Source: Bacteriovoracaceae bacterium (GTDB taxonomy: Bacteria > Bdellovibrionota > Bacteriovoracia > Bacteriovoracales > Bacteriovoracaceae). Taken from it: 64,000 nucleotides of DNA. Positions 25,547 through 34,864 of this stretch are shown one piece after another; position 1 is the first letter of the stretch, and the number at the start of each line of letters is the position of its first letter. Both the position numbers and the translations under genes were made by a program. The notes under the pieces were generated by a model, which saw only the letters and a list, made by a program, of their open reading frames with translations, did no database searches and was not told the origin of the DNA. The stretch spans positions 124,001 through 188,000 of the forward strand of contig JANJTC010000007.1 of assembly GCA_024711325.1 (NCBI GenBank). The letters run 5' to 3'.

Positions 25547-26476
25547 ATGAATAAAATACTAGTAGTTGACGGTATCACTAAGGAGTATCCAGGGCGTACA
25601 GCGGTATCCAATGTTTCCTTTGAAGTGCTAAAAGGGTCAATTCATGGCTTTTTGGGACCAAATGGTGCAGGGAAATCGACCACTATGCGAATGATAGCCG
25701 GACTCATGCCCCCCACTTCCGGCAGCATGACTCTCTTCGGAGAAACCATTCACCCTGAAAAACTGGCACTTAAAAACCTCATCGGTCTTCTGCCCGAGAA
25801 TGCCCCTTTATATCTGGATATGCCGGTTGAGAAGTATCTTACACTGGTGGCCAAATTACATAAGGTTAAAAATGTCAGAGACAAGGTAGATAAGGTCATG
25901 AGTGATTTGAATTTACTTGAGGTCAGAAAGCGTTTGATCGGTAATTTATCCAAGGGTTATAAACAAAGAGTGGGGCTGGCCCAGGCAATTGTTTATGATG
26001 CTCCTTTTTTAATTCTGGATGAGCCAACCAATGGCCTTGATCCCCAGTCTGTCGTTGAGCTCCGGGAATTTATCAAAAATCTCGCCCAAGATAAAACAAT
26101 TCTTTTTTCAACTCACGTCCTGCCTGAAGTCGAACAGCTTTGCGATCAGATAACTATTATCCATCAGGGTAAAATTCGTGCTTCGGGAGATCTGAAGGAG
26201 ATTCACCGTAAATTCCGCCAGGGGCTGGTGCTTAAAGTTGGTATTCGAGCTGATGAAACACTTCCCGATCTATCAGAGCTTGGAAAATATGAAATAACTC
26301 ATGAACATATCGTTGGTCAGGAGAAACAGTATGATCTGGTCTTTGAGGCCGATCTGGACTGTCGAACAGAGATTGGAAAACTGGTATTAAGTCGCGGTCT
26401 CCATCTGCTGACCCTGCAAGTTGAATCCCCGGAATTAGAAGATATCTTCTTACATATGACGGAGCTTAAAAAATGA
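25547..26476 (+). CDS. ABC transporter ATP-binding protein (GldA-like)
   Basis: The ATPase of an ABC-2 type exporter. Walker A is GPNGAGKST, the signature appears as LSKGYKQRVGLAQAI, Walker B as FLILDEPTNGLD, and the H-loop as FSTHVLPE. The C-terminal ~80 residues form the extension typical of GldA/CcmA-type subunits. A GTG at 25541 is possible, but the ATG at 25547 has the AAGGTGG site at a good distance. It starts a tight operon (4-nt, 1-nt and 4-nt overlaps) with a permease, a GldG-like protein and a DUF4340 protein. The substrate is unknown. Confidence 0.93.
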   Translation: MNKILVVDGITKEYPGRTAVSNVSFEVLKGSIHGFLGPNGAGKSTTMRMIAGLMPPTSGSMTLFGETIHPEKLALKNLIGLLPENAPLYLDMPVEKYLTLVAKLHKVKNVRDKVDKVMSDLNLLEVRKRLIGNLSKGYKQRVGLAQAIVYDAPFLILDEPTNGLDPQSVVELREFIKNLAQDKTILFSTHVLPEVEQLCDQITIIHQGKIRASGDLKEIHRKFRQGLVLKVGIRADETLPDLSELGKYEITHEHIVGQEKQYDLVFEADLDCRTEIGKLVLSRGLHLLTLQVESPELEDIFLHMTELKK

Positions 26477-27228
26477 TCTTATTATTGTGGAAAAAAGAGC
26501 TCGAATCTTATTTTACTTCACCCCTGGCCTATGTCTTGATTGGTCTTTTCTCGCTTATCAGTGGAACTTTTTTCTTTAATCTACTGGTCACTTACACTGA
26601 TGGAATTCAGGCCATCCCTCAGCATCTGGCACAGGAAATTTCTTTTGTTGAAGAAGTCGTCTTAAGGCTTTTTGCTAATATCAATTTTCTTTTTTTGATC
26701 TTTATACCACTTATTACCATGAAACTCTTTTCGGAAGAAAAAAGACTTGAGACTCTGGATCTTTATTGGCTTTCACCATTACGTGAATGGGAAGTGGTTG
26801 TGGCCAAAGGCCTGGCGGCCTTAAGTTTAATCATTGCCATGCTCTTTATGACGGTTCTTTTTCCACTCATTATCTGGGGTGTAGGAGTAAGAGATTTTTC
26901 ACTTTTAGGCTCAGCTTACTTATCTGTTATCTTAAACGCCTGTTGTTACATCTCCCTCGGACTTTTTTGTTCCTCTTTATCCGGCAATCAAATCATTGCT
27001 GGATTGTTATCCATTCTTGGCATCATGTTTTTATGGATGCTGACTTGGGGAGGTCATTTGAATTCCAATTATCTGGTGGCCGAAATTTTCTCTTACATCG
27101 GGATTACTTCTCACTTTGAAAGAATCATCCGGGGACTTATCGGGACTCAGGATATCTTGTACTATGCAAGTTTTGTTTTCTTATTCGGATTTCTGAGTGT
27201 TAAAAGTCTCGGAAGAAGGAACTGGTAA
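26473..27228 (+). CDS. ABC-2 type permease (GldF-like)
   Basis: The membrane subunit of the ABC-2 exporter. The 251 residues contain about six transmembrane helices, starting LLLWKKELESYFTSPLAYVLIGLF, the typical GldF/NosY-like start. The periplasmic loop after TM1 and the amphipathic ETLDLYWLSPLREWEVVVAKG segment fit the family. It overlaps the ATPase by 4 nt and the GldG-like gene by 1 nt. Confidence 0.9.
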   Translation: MILLLWKKELESYFTSPLAYVLIGLFSLISGTFFFNLLVTYTDGIQAIPQHLAQEISFVEEVVLRLFANINFLFLIFIPLITMKLFSEEKRLETLDLYWLSPLREWEVVVAKGLAALSLIIAMLFMTVLFPLIIWGVGVRDFSLLGSAYLSVILNACCYISLGLFCSSLSGNQIIAGLLSILGIMFLWMLTWGGHLNSNYLVAEIFSYIGITSHFERIIRGLIGTQDILYYASFVFLFGFLSVKSLGRRNW

Positions 27229-28754
27229 TGAAGAACTGGTTATATCCTCTATGGGTAATCATTGATGTATTGGTTTTTCTGGCCGCCGTTGCTTTATGGA
27301 TCACGGCCCCGGAATTCAAAACTCTTAATATAGGCATGACAGTCTTCTCAGTAACATTAGGCTTTTTGCTACTTTTTTCAAAATTTGAAGAGATAAAAAT
27401 CTTTATCCGAAGCTCCTACTTTGAGAAAGTTCTTTATCACGGCATCAATGTCATTTTAGTCTTCTCCATTCTGGGAGTGGTCAACTATCTGGGGAATAAG
27501 AACTATAAAGAATTTGATCTGACTAAAGAAAATAGAAACAGTCTGACTGATCAGACTAAAAAAGTACTGGAATTAGTCAAAGAACCTTTGAAAATGACGG
27601 TTTTTGCTAAAAGAGAAGAATGGGCGCCCATGCTCAATCTTCTAAAGCTTTATGAAGGAGAAAATAGCCAAATCGAACTTACTGCCATTGATACTGATTT
27701 GAGACCTGATCTGGTTAAGTCCAAGGGAATTATTCAAAACGGAACAGTTATCATTGAATACAAAGGGAAAGAATCTTCATTCCCTATGATGGATGAACTC
27801 TCAGTGACCAATGCCTTGTTGAAGGCACTTAGAACTGAGAAAATAGTGCTATATTTTGTGACAGGCCATCAGGAGCTAAGTTGTGCTGAAACTTCCCAGG
27901 AAGGACTATCTATACTCTGTCAGAAACTCAAAGATCAAAACTATGAAGTAAAAGAACTGGATCTGACCAAAGTGATGGGTGTTCCTAAAGATGCTACTGC
28001 CGTTTTTGTGTTAGGTCCTATTTCCGGTTTTTTAAAACAGGAAGTTCAAATCCTGGAAGAATACGTTAAAGATGGTGGAAGATTCTTTTTGGCCCTCGCA
28101 CCCGCCTTTAAAGCGGAGCTCTATGATAATCTCATCAATATCATTAAGCCATTCGGTCTTGATTTAGGGAAAGATATCGTGATTGATCGTCTCTCAACTG
28201 TACAGGGAGCCGAGGCCACCATTCCCATTATTAGTAAGTATGAAGAAATGCATCCTATCACTCAGGGCTTTAATTTAAGAACCGTCTTTCCATTAAGTTC
28301 ATCAGTTAGAAAAGTCGAAGGTAAGGACATGGCCGAAATTCTGGCCTACACTTCGGCCTTTCCAGGCAGCTGGGCCGAAACGGATTTGAAAGGTGTGACG
28401 GAAGGTAAGGCAGTCTTCAATGAGAAAAAAGATCTCAAAGGCCCCATTGGTCTGATAGGTGTTGCCGAAGGCACTGGCTCTTCTACCACTCGAGTGGCCT
28501 TACTGGGATCAAGTTCATTCCTTATCAACGCTTATCAGGGCCAGTCCGGAAATACGACATTATTTTTGAATAGTGTCTCCTGGATGGTAAACGATGAAGG
28601 CATCATTTCTTTTAATCGTCCTGGTATTGAAGAATATCCTGTCATATTAAGCGCTCAGCATCTGCAGATGATTTTTATCATTTCTATCCTTGTTGTTCCT
28701 ATCATCTTTTTTGGAGCGGCGATATTTGTCTATAGAAGGCGTCGTCTCCTATGA
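27228..28754 (+). CDS. GldG-like ABC transporter auxiliary protein
   Basis: A membrane-anchored substrate-binding-like component. There are three N-terminal transmembrane helices (about residues 5-90), a large periplasmic domain (about 95-470) matching the GldG/ABC-transporter-auxiliary type (NYLGNKNYKEFDLTKENRNSLTDQT; FVTGHQELS), and a C-terminal transmembrane helix (about 478-502) with a basic tail RRRRLL. Within the gliding family GldA, F and G form one complex in Flavobacterium, but many non-gliding bacteria carry the same trio, so motility is only an option here. Confidence 0.88.
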   Translation: MKNWLYPLWVIIDVLVFLAAVALWITAPEFKTLNIGMTVFSVTLGFLLLFSKFEEIKIFIRSSYFEKVLYHGINVILVFSILGVVNYLGNKNYKEFDLTKENRNSLTDQTKKVLELVKEPLKMTVFAKREEWAPMLNLLKLYEGENSQIELTAIDTDLRPDLVKSKGIIQNGTVIIEYKGKESSFPMMDELSVTNALLKALRTEKIVLYFVTGHQELSCAETSQEGLSILCQKLKDQNYEVKELDLTKVMGVPKDATAVFVLGPISGFLKQEVQILEEYVKDGGRFFLALAPAFKAELYDNLINIIKPFGLDLGKDIVIDRLSTVQGAEATIPIISKYEEMHPITQGFNLRTVFPLSSSVRKVEGKDMAEILAYTSAFPGSWAETDLKGVTEGKAVFNEKKDLKGPIGLIGVAEGTGSSTTRVALLGSSSFLINAYQGQSGNTTLFLNSVSWMVNDEGIISFNRPGIEEYPVILSAQHLQMIFIISILVVPIIFFGAAIFVYRRRRLL

Positions 28755-30058
28755 AAAGAAACTTAGCTCTCTTTGGCGTTTTTATCTGTCTGATGATCAT
28801 GACTTATATCTTTCAGGAGAAGCGGGTAGAAAAAGAATATGACCTTGCTCAACATGAGGATAAGCTATTTGATTTTGAGATCACTCATCTGAAACTTCCG
28901 AATTTGGAAGTTGAAAAGAAAGAGGGAAGTTGGTGGTCCGGAAACGATCTTTTGTCTCATAATGCGTTTAAACAGATTGAAAAGAAGCTATCGGAAATTA
29001 AAAAGATTAAAAACATTGAAGGTAAGTGGGAAACATTTTTCCCTCATCCCTTTTCATTTGAAGTGAACCATAAGAAATGGACAATAGGGGATCTCTCCCT
29101 TGATAAACAGGCATTTTACATGGCCGAAGGAGATAAGATTTCTCTTGCCATCATAGAAGGCGCAAGTACTCAATTGACCCAGGATGAATCTGAAATTGAA
29201 GCTTTAAAATTAAACGAATTGATTACACTACTTTCAAAATCAAAAGCAGAATTAAAAGAAACCCAACTTTTTCGGTTTTATCCGAATCTTCCCATGGAAA
29301 GAGTGGTTCTAAGTGTCGAAGGCAGTTTACCTTTTGAACTTAATTTTAAGGAACATAAAACTGAGCCGCCTCCCATTTCAGGTATTTCTGTCCATAAGGA
29401 TCTGGTCGGTAAGTTTTTTTCACTCCTGACTCAGGTCAATATTAAGCAGGAACTTCCGTATTCAGATAAACTCAAATTCAAAAAATTGGGAGAACTTAAA
29501 TTTCTAAATGACTCTTCAGCTGTCACTTGGGAGCTTTGGCTTAAGAGTAAAAACTCGGCAGACGCGGTGATCATTGATCCGGTTAAGAAAAAAGCCTATT
29601 TGATGCTAGGAGGAAGCTTGCGAGTTTTCTTCATTCAGATTCAAGACTACTGGGATAAAAAAGTCATTCCGCAAAAAGACTTTTCTTCGTTTACACGTAC
29701 CAATGCTATCTTCATTCAGGGGAATAAAAAGGCCGTTGTGACGATCTTGAATCGTGAACCTTTGGGGTTTGAAGTTCAGGGTTACAAAGTCGATCAGGCC
29801 CGAATGGAGTTTCTTATCCAGTTTTTATTCAACTTAGGCGCCAAAGATCAGACCGAACGGGTTTCTCTTCTGTCAAAAACAGAGAAGCAGCAACTCCTCT
29901 CTGAGGATCATCTAAGAATTGAGATTATGGGGCAGGAGCTTATACTTTGGCGTAAAAAGGAAGAACTCATAGTGGTCAATCTCACTCAAGGATTTAAGGC
30001 CCATTTTAATTTGCTGGATGAAAGTTTTAACGGCAAATTTGAAGATGTGTTAAAATAA
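28751..30058 (+). CDS. DUF4340 domain protein, single N-terminal membrane anchor
   Basis: 435 residues with one N-terminal membrane helix (MKRNLALFGVFICLMIMTYI), then a periplasmic domain with repeated beta-rich modules (GKWETFFPHPFSFEVNHKKW; PVKKKAYLMLGGSL) typical of DUF4340, a family found beside gldG-type genes. It overlaps the GldG-like gene by 4 nt (ATGA) and is followed after 6 bp by a polytopic membrane protein. It probably works with the ABC complex on the outer face of the inner membrane. Confidence 0.85.
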   Translation: MKRNLALFGVFICLMIMTYIFQEKRVEKEYDLAQHEDKLFDFEITHLKLPNLEVEKKEGSWWSGNDLLSHNAFKQIEKKLSEIKKIKNIEGKWETFFPHPFSFEVNHKKWTIGDLSLDKQAFYMAEGDKISLAIIEGASTQLTQDESEIEALKLNELITLLSKSKAELKETQLFRFYPNLPMERVVLSVEGSLPFELNFKEHKTEPPPISGISVHKDLVGKFFSLLTQVNIKQELPYSDKLKFKKLGELKFLNDSSAVTWELWLKSKNSADAVIIDPVKKKAYLMLGGSLRVFFIQIQDYWDKKVIPQKDFSSFTRTNAIFIQGNKKAVVTILNREPLGFEVQGYKVDQARMEFLIQFLFNLGAKDQTERVSLLSKTEKQQLLSEDHLRIEIMGQELILWRKKEELIVVNLTQGFKAHFNLLDESFNGKFEDVLK

Positions 30059-30064
30059 CAGAGC

Positions 30065-30715
30065 ATGAAATCACTTTCTGAGTTAATTGAAACATATTTA
30101 ATGGTGCTGGTGCATCCTTTCCGGATTCATCAGCAATTCCGTTTTAATCTGCCAATTCCTCATCATGAAGGGAAAATCTACCAACCGCTGACCCTGGCTG
30201 AAGCGCTGGGGATCTCATGGATTTTTGCCATCATCCGAGGATTAGGTAAAATCATTGTCTTAAACTTTTTCCTGCAATCCTTTCTTTCCATGCAAAGTGA
30301 GAACTTTCCTTTTCTGCAGGAACTCTTTAAGAGTTCTGGTTCTTCCACTTATTATTTTCTCCTGTTTTCTGCCGCTTTAGACATCATCTTCTTTCCCATT
30401 GCTACTCTTGTGATGACTGAAGTATGGGCCTGGATTATTCGGAAATATGCGGAATGGTTAAGTGCCGATCTACCGGCCCAGGATATTGCAGATCAAGTTA
30501 CGACTCATGCTTTGTCTTCTCATGTCTTCACCATCATTCCTTTTATCGGGGATGTTTTTCAGTCGTTTTTATACTTCTTTTTGCTGTATGCAGGCCTTCG
30601 TTCCAATCTGGGAGCTTCCCGTTCATTGACTTGGGTGATTCTCCTGACCCCAACTATTTTCTTTCTGATGCTCATGAGCCTCTTTTTCTTCGGGATTTTT
30701 TATTTAGTTAAGTGA
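30065..30715 (+). CDS. Polytopic membrane protein, Yip1-like
   Basis: 216 residues with about four to five transmembrane segments (around 45-75, 100-125, 155-180, 185-214). The overall pattern resembles the YIP1 family, but no motif is decisive. It sits 6 bp after the DUF4340 gene, so it is the likely last member of the ABC operon. Function unknown. Confidence 0.65.
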   Translation: MKSLSELIETYLMVLVHPFRIHQQFRFNLPIPHHEGKIYQPLTLAEALGISWIFAIIRGLGKIIVLNFFLQSFLSMQSENFPFLQELFKSSGSSTYYFLLFSAALDIIFFPIATLVMTEVWAWIIRKYAEWLSADLPAQDIADQVTTHALSSHVFTIIPFIGDVFQSFLYFFLLYAGLRSNLGASRSLTWVILLTPTIFFLMLMSLFFFGIFYLVK

Positions 30716-30852
30716 TTTAGTCTCTTTTATTTTCTTACGGCCATGCAATATCAAACCGTTGTCCAACTGGTCTGCATTGTCATTTTTCGAGAATTTTGAA
30801 AATATGCCCTTACACACCTAGTTTTGTTATTTTGCCATTTCGAGGAGAACGG

Positions 30853-31476
30853 ATGACGCACCAATATTTCCATGGATCGATTGAAGTTGTATGCGGCCCT
30901 ATGTTTTCTGGAAAAACTGAAGAGCTTATCCGCCGCGTGAAAAGAGCACAAATTGCTAAACAGCGTGTGCAAATCTTTAAACCGGCCATTGATGTTCGTT
31001 ATGACAAAGAAGATGTGGTTTCCCATTCTTCTCAGGCCATCAAGTCTGAACCTGTAGAAAATGCAGTCGATATTCTTATTCGTTTAAAAGATTCAACACG
31101 TGTTGTGGCCATTGATGAAGTCCAGTTTTTTGATGAGGCCATAGTGACTGTCGTCAGCAAATTGGCGGCCCGTGGTTATCGTGTCATTTGTGCGGGCCTT
31201 GATCTGGATTACCGTGCTCAGCCTTTTGGACCAATGGGAACTCTTCTGGCACTTGCAGATGAAGTGGTAAAAATTCATGCTATTTGTACTGTTTGTGGAG
31301 CTCCTGCCACTCGTTCACAACGCCTGAGCGGATCTAAAGATCAGGTGCTGCTTGGGGAGAGTGATGCTTATGAGGCGCGATGCCGTGGGCACTACCAGTG
31401 GGATGATTCAGAAGAACAAGGTCTTCTTCCACTTGAGGCAGAGATCAAACCTCTGGCAGGCCACCTCTCTAATTAA
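30853..31476 (+). CDS. tdk: Thymidine kinase
   Basis: Phosphorylates thymidine to dTMP (type II, tetrameric). The P-loop is GPMFSGKTEELIRR, the Walker B/lid region IDEVQFFDE, and a zinc site is formed by CTVCGAP with the later ARCRGH (C-x-x-C, then C and H). The frame extends upstream to 30796, but the ATG at 30853 has a strong GAGGAG site and the typical start MTHQYFHGSIEVVCGPM; 207 residues is normal. It is the first of a salvage group with a UPRT-like gene and hpt. Confidence 0.95.
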   Translation: MTHQYFHGSIEVVCGPMFSGKTEELIRRVKRAQIAKQRVQIFKPAIDVRYDKEDVVSHSSQAIKSEPVENAVDILIRLKDSTRVVAIDEVQFFDEAIVTVVSKLAARGYRVICAGLDLDYRAQPFGPMGTLLALADEVVKIHAICTVCGAPATRSQRLSGSKDQVLLGESDAYEARCRGHYQWDDSEEQGLLPLEAEIKPLAGHLSN

Positions 31477-31526
31477 GAGATTTTTTAAAAAGGCCATGTT
31501 ATCCTTTTTTCTCACGAGGATAGTCT

Positions 31527-32345
31527 ATGGCCCGAGATTTCCAGCATCAGAAATTAAGTTATCGTACTCATGAAATTGCCCATCAGTATGGGAAAAATGT
31601 TCATATTCTTTCTTCCCCGTTCATGCTGAGCCTCTTGGTCAAGCTAGGGTCTCCCGAAACAACTCAACCACAAATCAACGAATTAGTAGAAATGCTCTAC
31701 TCGAATTTAATGGATGTGGTGATTGATTCGATTTTTCCTAAGAAGTTTGCAAGTTTCAAGACCCGCATGATTTCTTCTCATCCAGAAGCTACTTATGAAG
31801 GTGAAATTGTAGATCCGTCTACTCCGGTTGTGACTGTGGATTTGGCCCGCGCTGGAACTTATCCATCCCATCTTTGTTATCACAAGCTCAATTATTTGAT
31901 GCAACCAGAAATGGTAAGGCAAGATCACTTTTATGTGGCCCGGGAGTGTGACAAAGAAGGGAAAGTGATTGGTTCAAATATTTCTGGCTCAAAGATTGGC
32001 GGAGAAGTAGATAAGGCAATTGTTCTTTTACCGGATCCCATGGGAGCAACTGGAGGAACAATTGTTGAAGTGTATAATCATTACAAAAACAAAGTTGGCG
32101 GGAAACCACTGATCGTGGTGGCCATGCATCTTATTGTGACTCCTGAGTATTTAAAAAAAGTAACGGCCCTTTGTCCTGACCTCCAGATCTTTTCATTAAG
32201 ACTAGATCGGGGTTTATCCAGTGATAAAGTGCTCAGTGAGATGCCAGGAAAATTCTGGTCTGAAGAAATAGGCTTAAATCAACATCAATATATTGTCCCA
32301 GGAGCGGGTGGTTTAGGAGAGATCCTGAATAATTCGTACTGCTAG
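31527..32345 (+). CDS. Divergent uracil phosphoribosyltransferase-like protein
   Basis: Probably converts uracil and PRPP to UMP. The PRPP-binding DPMGATGGTI (usual DPMLATGGS) and the C-terminal base-binding YIVPGAGGLGE (usual YIxPGLGDAGD) are present, and VDLARAGTYPSH matches the family's ILRAGL segment. It is 272 residues, compared with about 208 for classical Upp, with extra sequence at the N-terminus and around residues 135-180 and 230-245. It lies between tdk and hpt, which supports nucleobase salvage. The substrate could be another pyrimidine or related base. Confidence 0.78.
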   Translation: MARDFQHQKLSYRTHEIAHQYGKNVHILSSPFMLSLLVKLGSPETTQPQINELVEMLYSNLMDVVIDSIFPKKFASFKTRMISSHPEATYEGEIVDPSTPVVTVDLARAGTYPSHLCYHKLNYLMQPEMVRQDHFYVARECDKEGKVIGSNISGSKIGGEVDKAIVLLPDPMGATGGTIVEVYNHYKNKVGGKPLIVVAMHLIVTPEYLKKVTALCPDLQIFSLRLDRGLSSDKVLSEMPGKFWSEEIGLNQHQYIVPGAGGLGEILNNSYC

Positions 32346-32354
32346 GAGGGGAAC

Positions 32355-32885
32355 ATGGAACTTTATACACCTGAAGCTTTAATCTCTGAAGAAGAGATAG
32401 CTCTTCGAATTGCGGCCCTTGGTTCGGCCATTACCAAGGATTTTGAAAATGAAGAAATCGTCGTGATTTGTGTCCTGAAAGGGGCCTTCATGTTCTGTTC
32501 AGATCTTATGAAAAAGATTAATTTACCGCTGAAGCTTGAGTTTATTTCCCTCTCAAGTTATGGAGATGCCACTCATAGTTCCGGAAGTGTTCGTCTGGAT
32601 ATGGACATCACGGCCAACATTGAAGGCAAAAATATTCTGATTGTGGAAGACATCGTGGATTCAGGTCTTACCATTAAGACTTTGATGGAAATTCTTTCAG
32701 TCAGAAAACCTAAGAGTGTCAAACTAGCCTCGTTACTTTTTAAGCCAGTAAAGCTAAAACATAATGTGAAGATCGATTATCTTGGTTTTGAAATCGAAGA
32801 CAAGTTTGTCATTGGTTATGGTCTGGATTACGCCGGACGCTATCGTGAACTACCATACATAGGAATTTTGAATGCAGGTAACTAA
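32355..32885 (+). CDS. hpt: Hypoxanthine phosphoribosyltransferase
   Basis: Salvages hypoxanthine and guanine using PRPP. The PRPP motif is ILIVEDIVDSGLT, with VICVLKGAFMF upstream and the flexible-loop region LEFISLSSYGD. The 176-residue length is normal. An AGGAGGGG site precedes the ATG. It lies 9 bp after the UPRT-like gene, and its end overlaps the GHMP kinase start by 14 nt. Confidence 0.95.
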   Translation: MELYTPEALISEEEIALRIAALGSAITKDFENEEIVVICVLKGAFMFCSDLMKKINLPLKLEFISLSSYGDATHSSGSVRLDMDITANIEGKNILIVEDIVDSGLTIKTLMEILSVRKPKSVKLASLLFKPVKLKHNVKIDYLGFEIEDKFVIGYGLDYAGRYRELPYIGILNAGN

Positions 32886-33885
32886 CACCGGAAGTGTAAG
32901 AGTTGATCTGGTCGGGGGGACCCTCGATATTGAGCCGATTAACCTGATCATCAAGAATGTTGTCACTTTGAATGTGGCCACAAGTCTTAAGGCCTCTGTA
33001 AGTCTGACTAAAACAGCATTTGATGGAGTGGAAATCCACTCAGCTGATTATAATAAAAACTATCAGTTCACTTCATCTGAATTAACTGAGGATAGAGTCG
33101 TTTATTCCCAGGATTTTGGAGAGATGACATTTGTTCTTCAGATCCTACGCCTGTTTAAAATTGATTCTCATATTAAGTTAGAACTCTCTTCCGGAGCTCC
33201 AGCTGGCTCTGGGCTGGGTGGTTCTTCCGCTATGGGTGTCACTCTCTATCGCGCTCTTTGTAATTTTACAGGTCACAATTATGACCGGCATACTGCTGTT
33301 ATGCGAGTCAAGGCAGTGGAGAGTCGCATCTTGAATCAAGGGATGGCAGGATATCAGGATTATTTTCCGGCCTTAACTGGTGGTGTCCTCGCTATTAAAG
33401 GCATTGAAGGCGAAATTAAAGTGGAACAGCTATTTTCCAATGAATTAAAGGAAGTGCTTGAGTCTCATTTGACCTTAATCTCTTCCCGTCAGTCCCGGGC
33501 ATCCGGCATTAATAATTGGGAAGTTTATAAAGGATTTTTTGATAAGAAACCTGAAGTGGTGCAAGGCTTGACCCGCATTGCGGAGATCTCTCATCAAACT
33601 TATGAAGCCTTGAAAACTAAACAATGGGATAAGATGCTGACCCTCATCGCTCTTGAGGGCCTTGAGCGTGAAAAACTTTTTCCTGGTATTACGACTGATA
33701 AAATTCGTCAGTTTACTTCTGAACTTAAAAAAGATGGAAATGTGTTAGGATTAAAGATGTGTGGTGCTGGCGGCGGCGGTTGCTTCATCCTGGTTCACAA
33801 AGGCCTAGATCGGAAAGTGATTGAGGATAAAGTGAAGGCACATGGCATGGAGATCCTTCCGTTTATAGTAGAATCCCCGCTTTAA
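32872..33885 (+). CDS. GHMP-family sugar kinase (HddA-like)
   Basis: An ATP-dependent small-molecule kinase of the galacto/homoserine/mevalonate/phosphomevalonate superfamily. The N-terminus has VRVDLVGGTLDI-like motif 1, the ATP-binding APAGSGLGGSSAMG as motif 2, and the C-terminal MCGAGGGGCFIL as motif 3. The closest family by eye is HddA (D-glycero-D-manno-heptose 7-phosphate kinase), whose central QDYFxAxxGG-type segment is matched by GYQDYFPALTGG. No other heptose genes are nearby, so the substrate is open. It overlaps the hpt 3' end by 14 nt. Confidence 0.8.
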   Translation: MQVTNTGSVRVDLVGGTLDIEPINLIIKNVVTLNVATSLKASVSLTKTAFDGVEIHSADYNKNYQFTSSELTEDRVVYSQDFGEMTFVLQILRLFKIDSHIKLELSSGAPAGSGLGGSSAMGVTLYRALCNFTGHNYDRHTAVMRVKAVESRILNQGMAGYQDYFPALTGGVLAIKGIEGEIKVEQLFSNELKEVLESHLTLISSRQSRASGINNWEVYKGFFDKKPEVVQGLTRIAEISHQTYEALKTKQWDKMLTLIALEGLEREKLFPGITTDKIRQFTSELKKDGNVLGLKMCGAGGGGCFILVHKGLDRKVIEDKVKAHGMEILPFIVESPL

Positions 33886-33898
33886 TAAAGGGCATCCT

Positions 33899-34864
33899 TT
33901 GGGCTCATCAATCAGAAACGTTGCAGGAATGAGTCTCGGTGGGGGAAGGAAAGAGAATTTCTTTTTTTCTCTGCTTGAGTATTATCCTGAAAAACGTCGC
34001 TGGTTCTTAAAATCCCTCCATCAGGTCAAGGATGAAGAAATTCGGGACCGGGATGAAATTATCACGGCCTGGATTGAAACCTATGGTTTAAAAAAACTCG
34101 TGGTTGATTTCCCTCTAAGTCGCCCTCCTTGTGAAGATTCTTGTCTCTCAAACTGCACAGGAGCAAAAGAATGCCCTCGTCAGTGTGTGATCGAAGTTCG
34201 GGAAGAGATGAATAAACTTCTTGAGGAAGATGCACACTTCCAAAAGACCAATCCTAAGAAATATGAGCAGGAGCGGGTCGCTGCTCAGGAAATTGATTAT
34301 TCAAAAAATCTCTTGAAGAAAAATACTGATGAGCACATGTTATCCAGATCTTTTAAACGCAAGCTTCGAAAAGGGTTTACCCCTTACTGGCACCGGCCGA
34401 TTGATTTTTGGGTTTGGAAAAATTATTACGATCAATTACTGGAAGTTTTTAAGATCTCTTACGAATCTTTCGGCAATGTTTCTTACATGCTGCTTGCTCG
34501 TTTGAATTATCTTTTCCGGCATCTTCCTAAAGATCTGTCGATGTATGAGTCCAATATTCATATTTGCTTGCTTGAGCTATACCGGGCCCGTATCGTCAGT
34601 AAGTCTCTCTTGTTACAATTATTTGATCTGGATCTCGCGAGCTCTGCCAGGGAACAAATCATTCTGAATATTGAAGAGCATATGGAAATTTTTATCTACG
34701 AAAATGACCTCGAGACGATCATTAAAAATTCGCAGGCCTTTGATTCTTTCATTCTGTCAGTTGTAGGACAGCGGATGCTTATGAATGGACTAAGAGAAAT
34801 CCCAACTTGGGGTAATAATGACGGTGGAAACTTTATTGTTCCTATCTTTCATGTTCAGGGATAA
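33899..34864 (+). CDS. Cys-rich protein, possibly DUF429/RNase H-like fold
   Basis: Not firmly recognised. It starts at a TTG with AAAGGG 6 nt upstream; the next ATG (33929) has no well-placed ribosome site. The N-terminus (NVAGMSLGGGRKENFFF, KKLVVDFPLS) is reminiscent of DUF429 predicted nucleases. A cluster of five cysteines within about 20 residues (PPCEDSCLSNCTGAKECPRQC) could bind a metal or an iron-sulphur cluster. The rest is helical and charged, with a conserved-looking FTPYWHRPID segment. No signal peptide. It overlaps the convergent membrane-protein gene by 23 nt. Confidence 0.6.
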   Translation: MGSSIRNVAGMSLGGGRKENFFFSLLEYYPEKRRWFLKSLHQVKDEEIRDRDEIITAWIETYGLKKLVVDFPLSRPPCEDSCLSNCTGAKECPRQCVIEVREEMNKLLEEDAHFQKTNPKKYEQERVAAQEIDYSKNLLKKNTDEHMLSRSFKRKLRKGFTPYWHRPIDFWVWKNYYDQLLEVFKISYESFGNVSYMLLARLNYLFRHLPKDLSMYESNIHICLLELYRARIVSKSLLLQLFDLDLASSAREQIILNIEEHMEIFIYENDLETIIKNSQAFDSFILSVVGQRMLMNGLREIPTWGNNDGGNFIVPIFHVQG

